NCBI GenBank assembly: GCA_007129635.1
Contig: SKVE01000523.1
Span: 1 to 7,318, forward strand
DNA length: 7,318 nt
DNA from: Planctomycetaceae bacterium
Lineage (GTDB): Bacteria; Planctomycetota; Planctomycetia; Pirellulales; Pirellulaceae
Reading direction: 5' to 3'
A program made the translations under genes and the position numbers. Numbering within the stretch: the first letter of the stretch is position 1; every line of letters begins with the position of its first letter. Positions 6,912-7,318 of this stretch are shown piece after piece. The notes under the pieces are model-generated. The model searched no databases, was not told the origin of the DNA, and was given only the letters and a program-made list of their open reading frames with translations.

Positions 6912-6917
6912 CTCCCT
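6912..6917 (-). promoter_or_regulatory. Shine-Dalgarno site deciding the start of the nuclease-like gene
   Basis: AGGGAG on the minus strand is five bases upstream of GTG 6906. The longer in-frame alternative, GTG 7050, has no purine-rich site before it. This favours the shorter 229-residue product. Confidence 0.6.
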
Positions 6918-7094
6918 GTCGTTGGTTCTTGATGGCAGACACCCGTGCGAGGTGCAGGGGACCGCCAGCTTCGATACGGAATTGGTCAGGAATGTACCGC
7001 TGAAGGATTTGTCTGTCAGCGGCAAAATGGGGCCGATCCACCCAATTCACAGTGAAGCAAGCACAGCTAGCACCGCTTCAGATCCTGAAAGACT

Positions 7095-7130
7095 GGCAAA
7101 ATCCCTCCTTGCCGTCCCCATGCCCGGCAT
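7095..7130. repeat. Two small adjacent inverted repeats
   Basis: GGCAA (7095-7099) pairs with TTGCC (7109-7113) around a 9-base loop. ATGCC and GGCAT flank a single C at 7120-7130, forming an 11-bp palindrome. Both are short, and their role, if any, is unknown. Confidence 0.3.
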
Positions 7131-7171
7131 CCAAGGAGACCGAATCATCTCGAAAAATCGGACCTACGATC

Positions 7172-7199
7172 TTGACGTGCGACGAATTTGTCGTACGAT
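7172..7199 (+). promoter_or_regulatory. Promoter candidate P1 for the right-edge ATPase-like gene
   Basis: TTGACG (7172-7177) and TACGAT (7194-7199) are separated by 16 bases: five of six and four of six matches to the sigma70 -35 and -10 boxes. A start of transcription near 7206 would leave a leader of about 37 bases before the ATG at 7243. The spacer is occupied by the dyad centred at 7186/7187, as expected for a repressible promoter. Confidence 0.45.
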
Positions 7200-7224
7200 A
7201 GATTTGTCGTGCGTTAATTTCGTC
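7176..7224. repeat. Operator-like array: 22-bp dyad plus repeated TTTGTCGT half-sites
   Basis: CGTGCGACGAA (7176-7186) and TTTGTCGTACG (7187-7197) form an 11+11 dyad in which nine pairs match and two are G/T. The right half recurs as TTTGTCGTGCG (7203-7213), 10 of 11 identical and 16 bases further on. A degenerate third copy, ATTTCGTC (7217-7224), follows about 15 bases later. The sites overlap both promoter candidates, which suggests a repressor-binding array controlling the downstream gene. The binding protein cannot be named from the sequence; autoregulation is possible. Confidence 0.55.
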
Positions 7225-7231
7225 ATATAAA
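7204..7231 (+). promoter_or_regulatory. Promoter candidate P2, overlapping the repeats
   Basis: TTGTCG (7204-7209) and TATAAA (7226-7231) are separated by 16 bases. The -10 is a five-of-six match. Transcription would begin only a few bases before the ATG, giving an almost leaderless message that would lose the GAGG site, so P1 is the more natural promoter. The two may be alternatives. Confidence 0.3.
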
Positions 7232-7242
7232 ACGAGGTAGGC

Positions 7243-7318
7243 ATGGGAATTCAGGTTGACCCAAGAAATGTCGTGGGCAGAGATCGCCTTATTGATCTTA
7301 TTTGGCGGAAACTAGCTA
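7243..7318 (+). CDS. N-terminus of a probable AAA+/STAND-like ATPase (partial, right edge)
   Basis: Only 25 codons are in the window. GAGG lies five bases before the ATG. The segment NVVGRDRLIDLIWRKLA resembles the conserved start of many P-loop ATPases (V-GR-x2-x-I-x2-L/I-W-x2-L), where a strand and an ERRxGKT-type Walker A normally follow within some 20 residues; that part lies beyond the edge. Codon choice (AGA, CTA, CTT, ATT, GGA) is more AT-rich than in the other genes, hinting at different ancestry. Such ATPases occur in regulators, transport and defence modules; nothing here decides among them. The array at 7176-7224 probably controls it. The coding call is fairly safe; the family call is by eye. 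Confidence 0.6.
   Translation, partial: MGIQVDPRNVVGRDRLIDLIWRKLA

Larger units (their letters stand above)
6907..7242. other. Divergent intergenic region with regulatory repeats at its right end
   Basis: These 336 bp separate the nuclease-like gene (minus) from a new gene (plus). The left part, 6907-7050, is open in the nuclease frame but probably untranslated leader. The middle holds two small inverted repeats (7095-7130). The right part, 7172-7242, holds promoter-like elements and repeated TTTGTCGT half-sites. The region is visibly more AT-rich than the housekeeping genes to the left. I see no clear promoter toward the nuclease-like gene. Confidence 0.55.

Noticed and set aside
6271..7230. 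319-codon plus-strand frame opposite the nuclease-like gene
   Set aside because: It is Gln/Asp-rich, without domains, and runs through the regulatory repeats. The minus-strand frame has a coherent fold pattern and G/C-rich third positions.
6220..7318. Nuclease-like gene and right-edge ATPase as a divergent two-gene defence system
   Set aside because: The two differ in composition, the nuclease-like family seems chromosomal in planctomycetes, and only 25 codons of the ATPase are visible. The link cannot be supported from this window.

Overview
This window reads as chromosome of a Gram-negative planctomycete, most likely of the Pirellulaceae (Rhodopirellula-like) type. That placement is inference from several features together: GC-rich coding sequence with G/C-rich third codon positions, a large exported PQQ-propeller protein carrying an internal methyltransferase-like domain, an lpxK gene for lipid A, a PAS/Cys sensor kinase and a nuclease-like protein of a kind I recall mainly from planctomycetes. 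No rRNA, tRNA, CRISPR array, insertion sequence or complete mobile element is visible.

Layout. Positions 1-1718 (minus) hold the first 572 codons of an exported PQQ-type beta-propeller protein that runs off the left edge; a Rossmann methyltransferase-like domain is inserted after the first propeller block. Positions 1719-2448 are a 730-bp stretch with no confident gene; it contains a possible small two-helix membrane ORF and a start-less fragment resembling the end of a BON domain, both on the plus strand, so it may be a gene graveyard. Positions 2449-3540 (minus) are lpxK. Positions 3602-4696 (minus) are an isocitrate dehydrogenase, 61 bp upstream of lpxK and probably cotranscribed with it. 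A 276-bp divergent gap follows. Positions 4973-6163 (plus) encode a soluble PAS histidine kinase with a four-cysteine motif. It converges on a minus-strand gene (6220-6906) encoding a predicted PD-(D/E)XK-fold protein with a C-terminal winged-helix-like region.

From about 7050 to the right edge the composition becomes more AT-rich. A compact regulatory region (about 7172-7242) carries two overlapping promoter-like elements threaded through repeated TTTGTCGT half-sites. It precedes a new plus-strand gene, of which only 25 codons are present, whose N-terminus resembles AAA+/STAND-like ATPases. This edge looks like the start of an accessory or acquired segment.

The genes do not form one pathway. 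The isocitrate dehydrogenase (TCA cycle) and lpxK (lipid A) are housekeeping, the kinase is an orphan in this window, and the propeller protein acts outside the cytoplasm. No complete novel multi-gene system is visible. The points most worth following are the repeat-controlled ATPase gene at the right edge, the cysteine-containing PAS kinase, the methyltransferase-like insert in an exported protein, and the nuclease-like protein.
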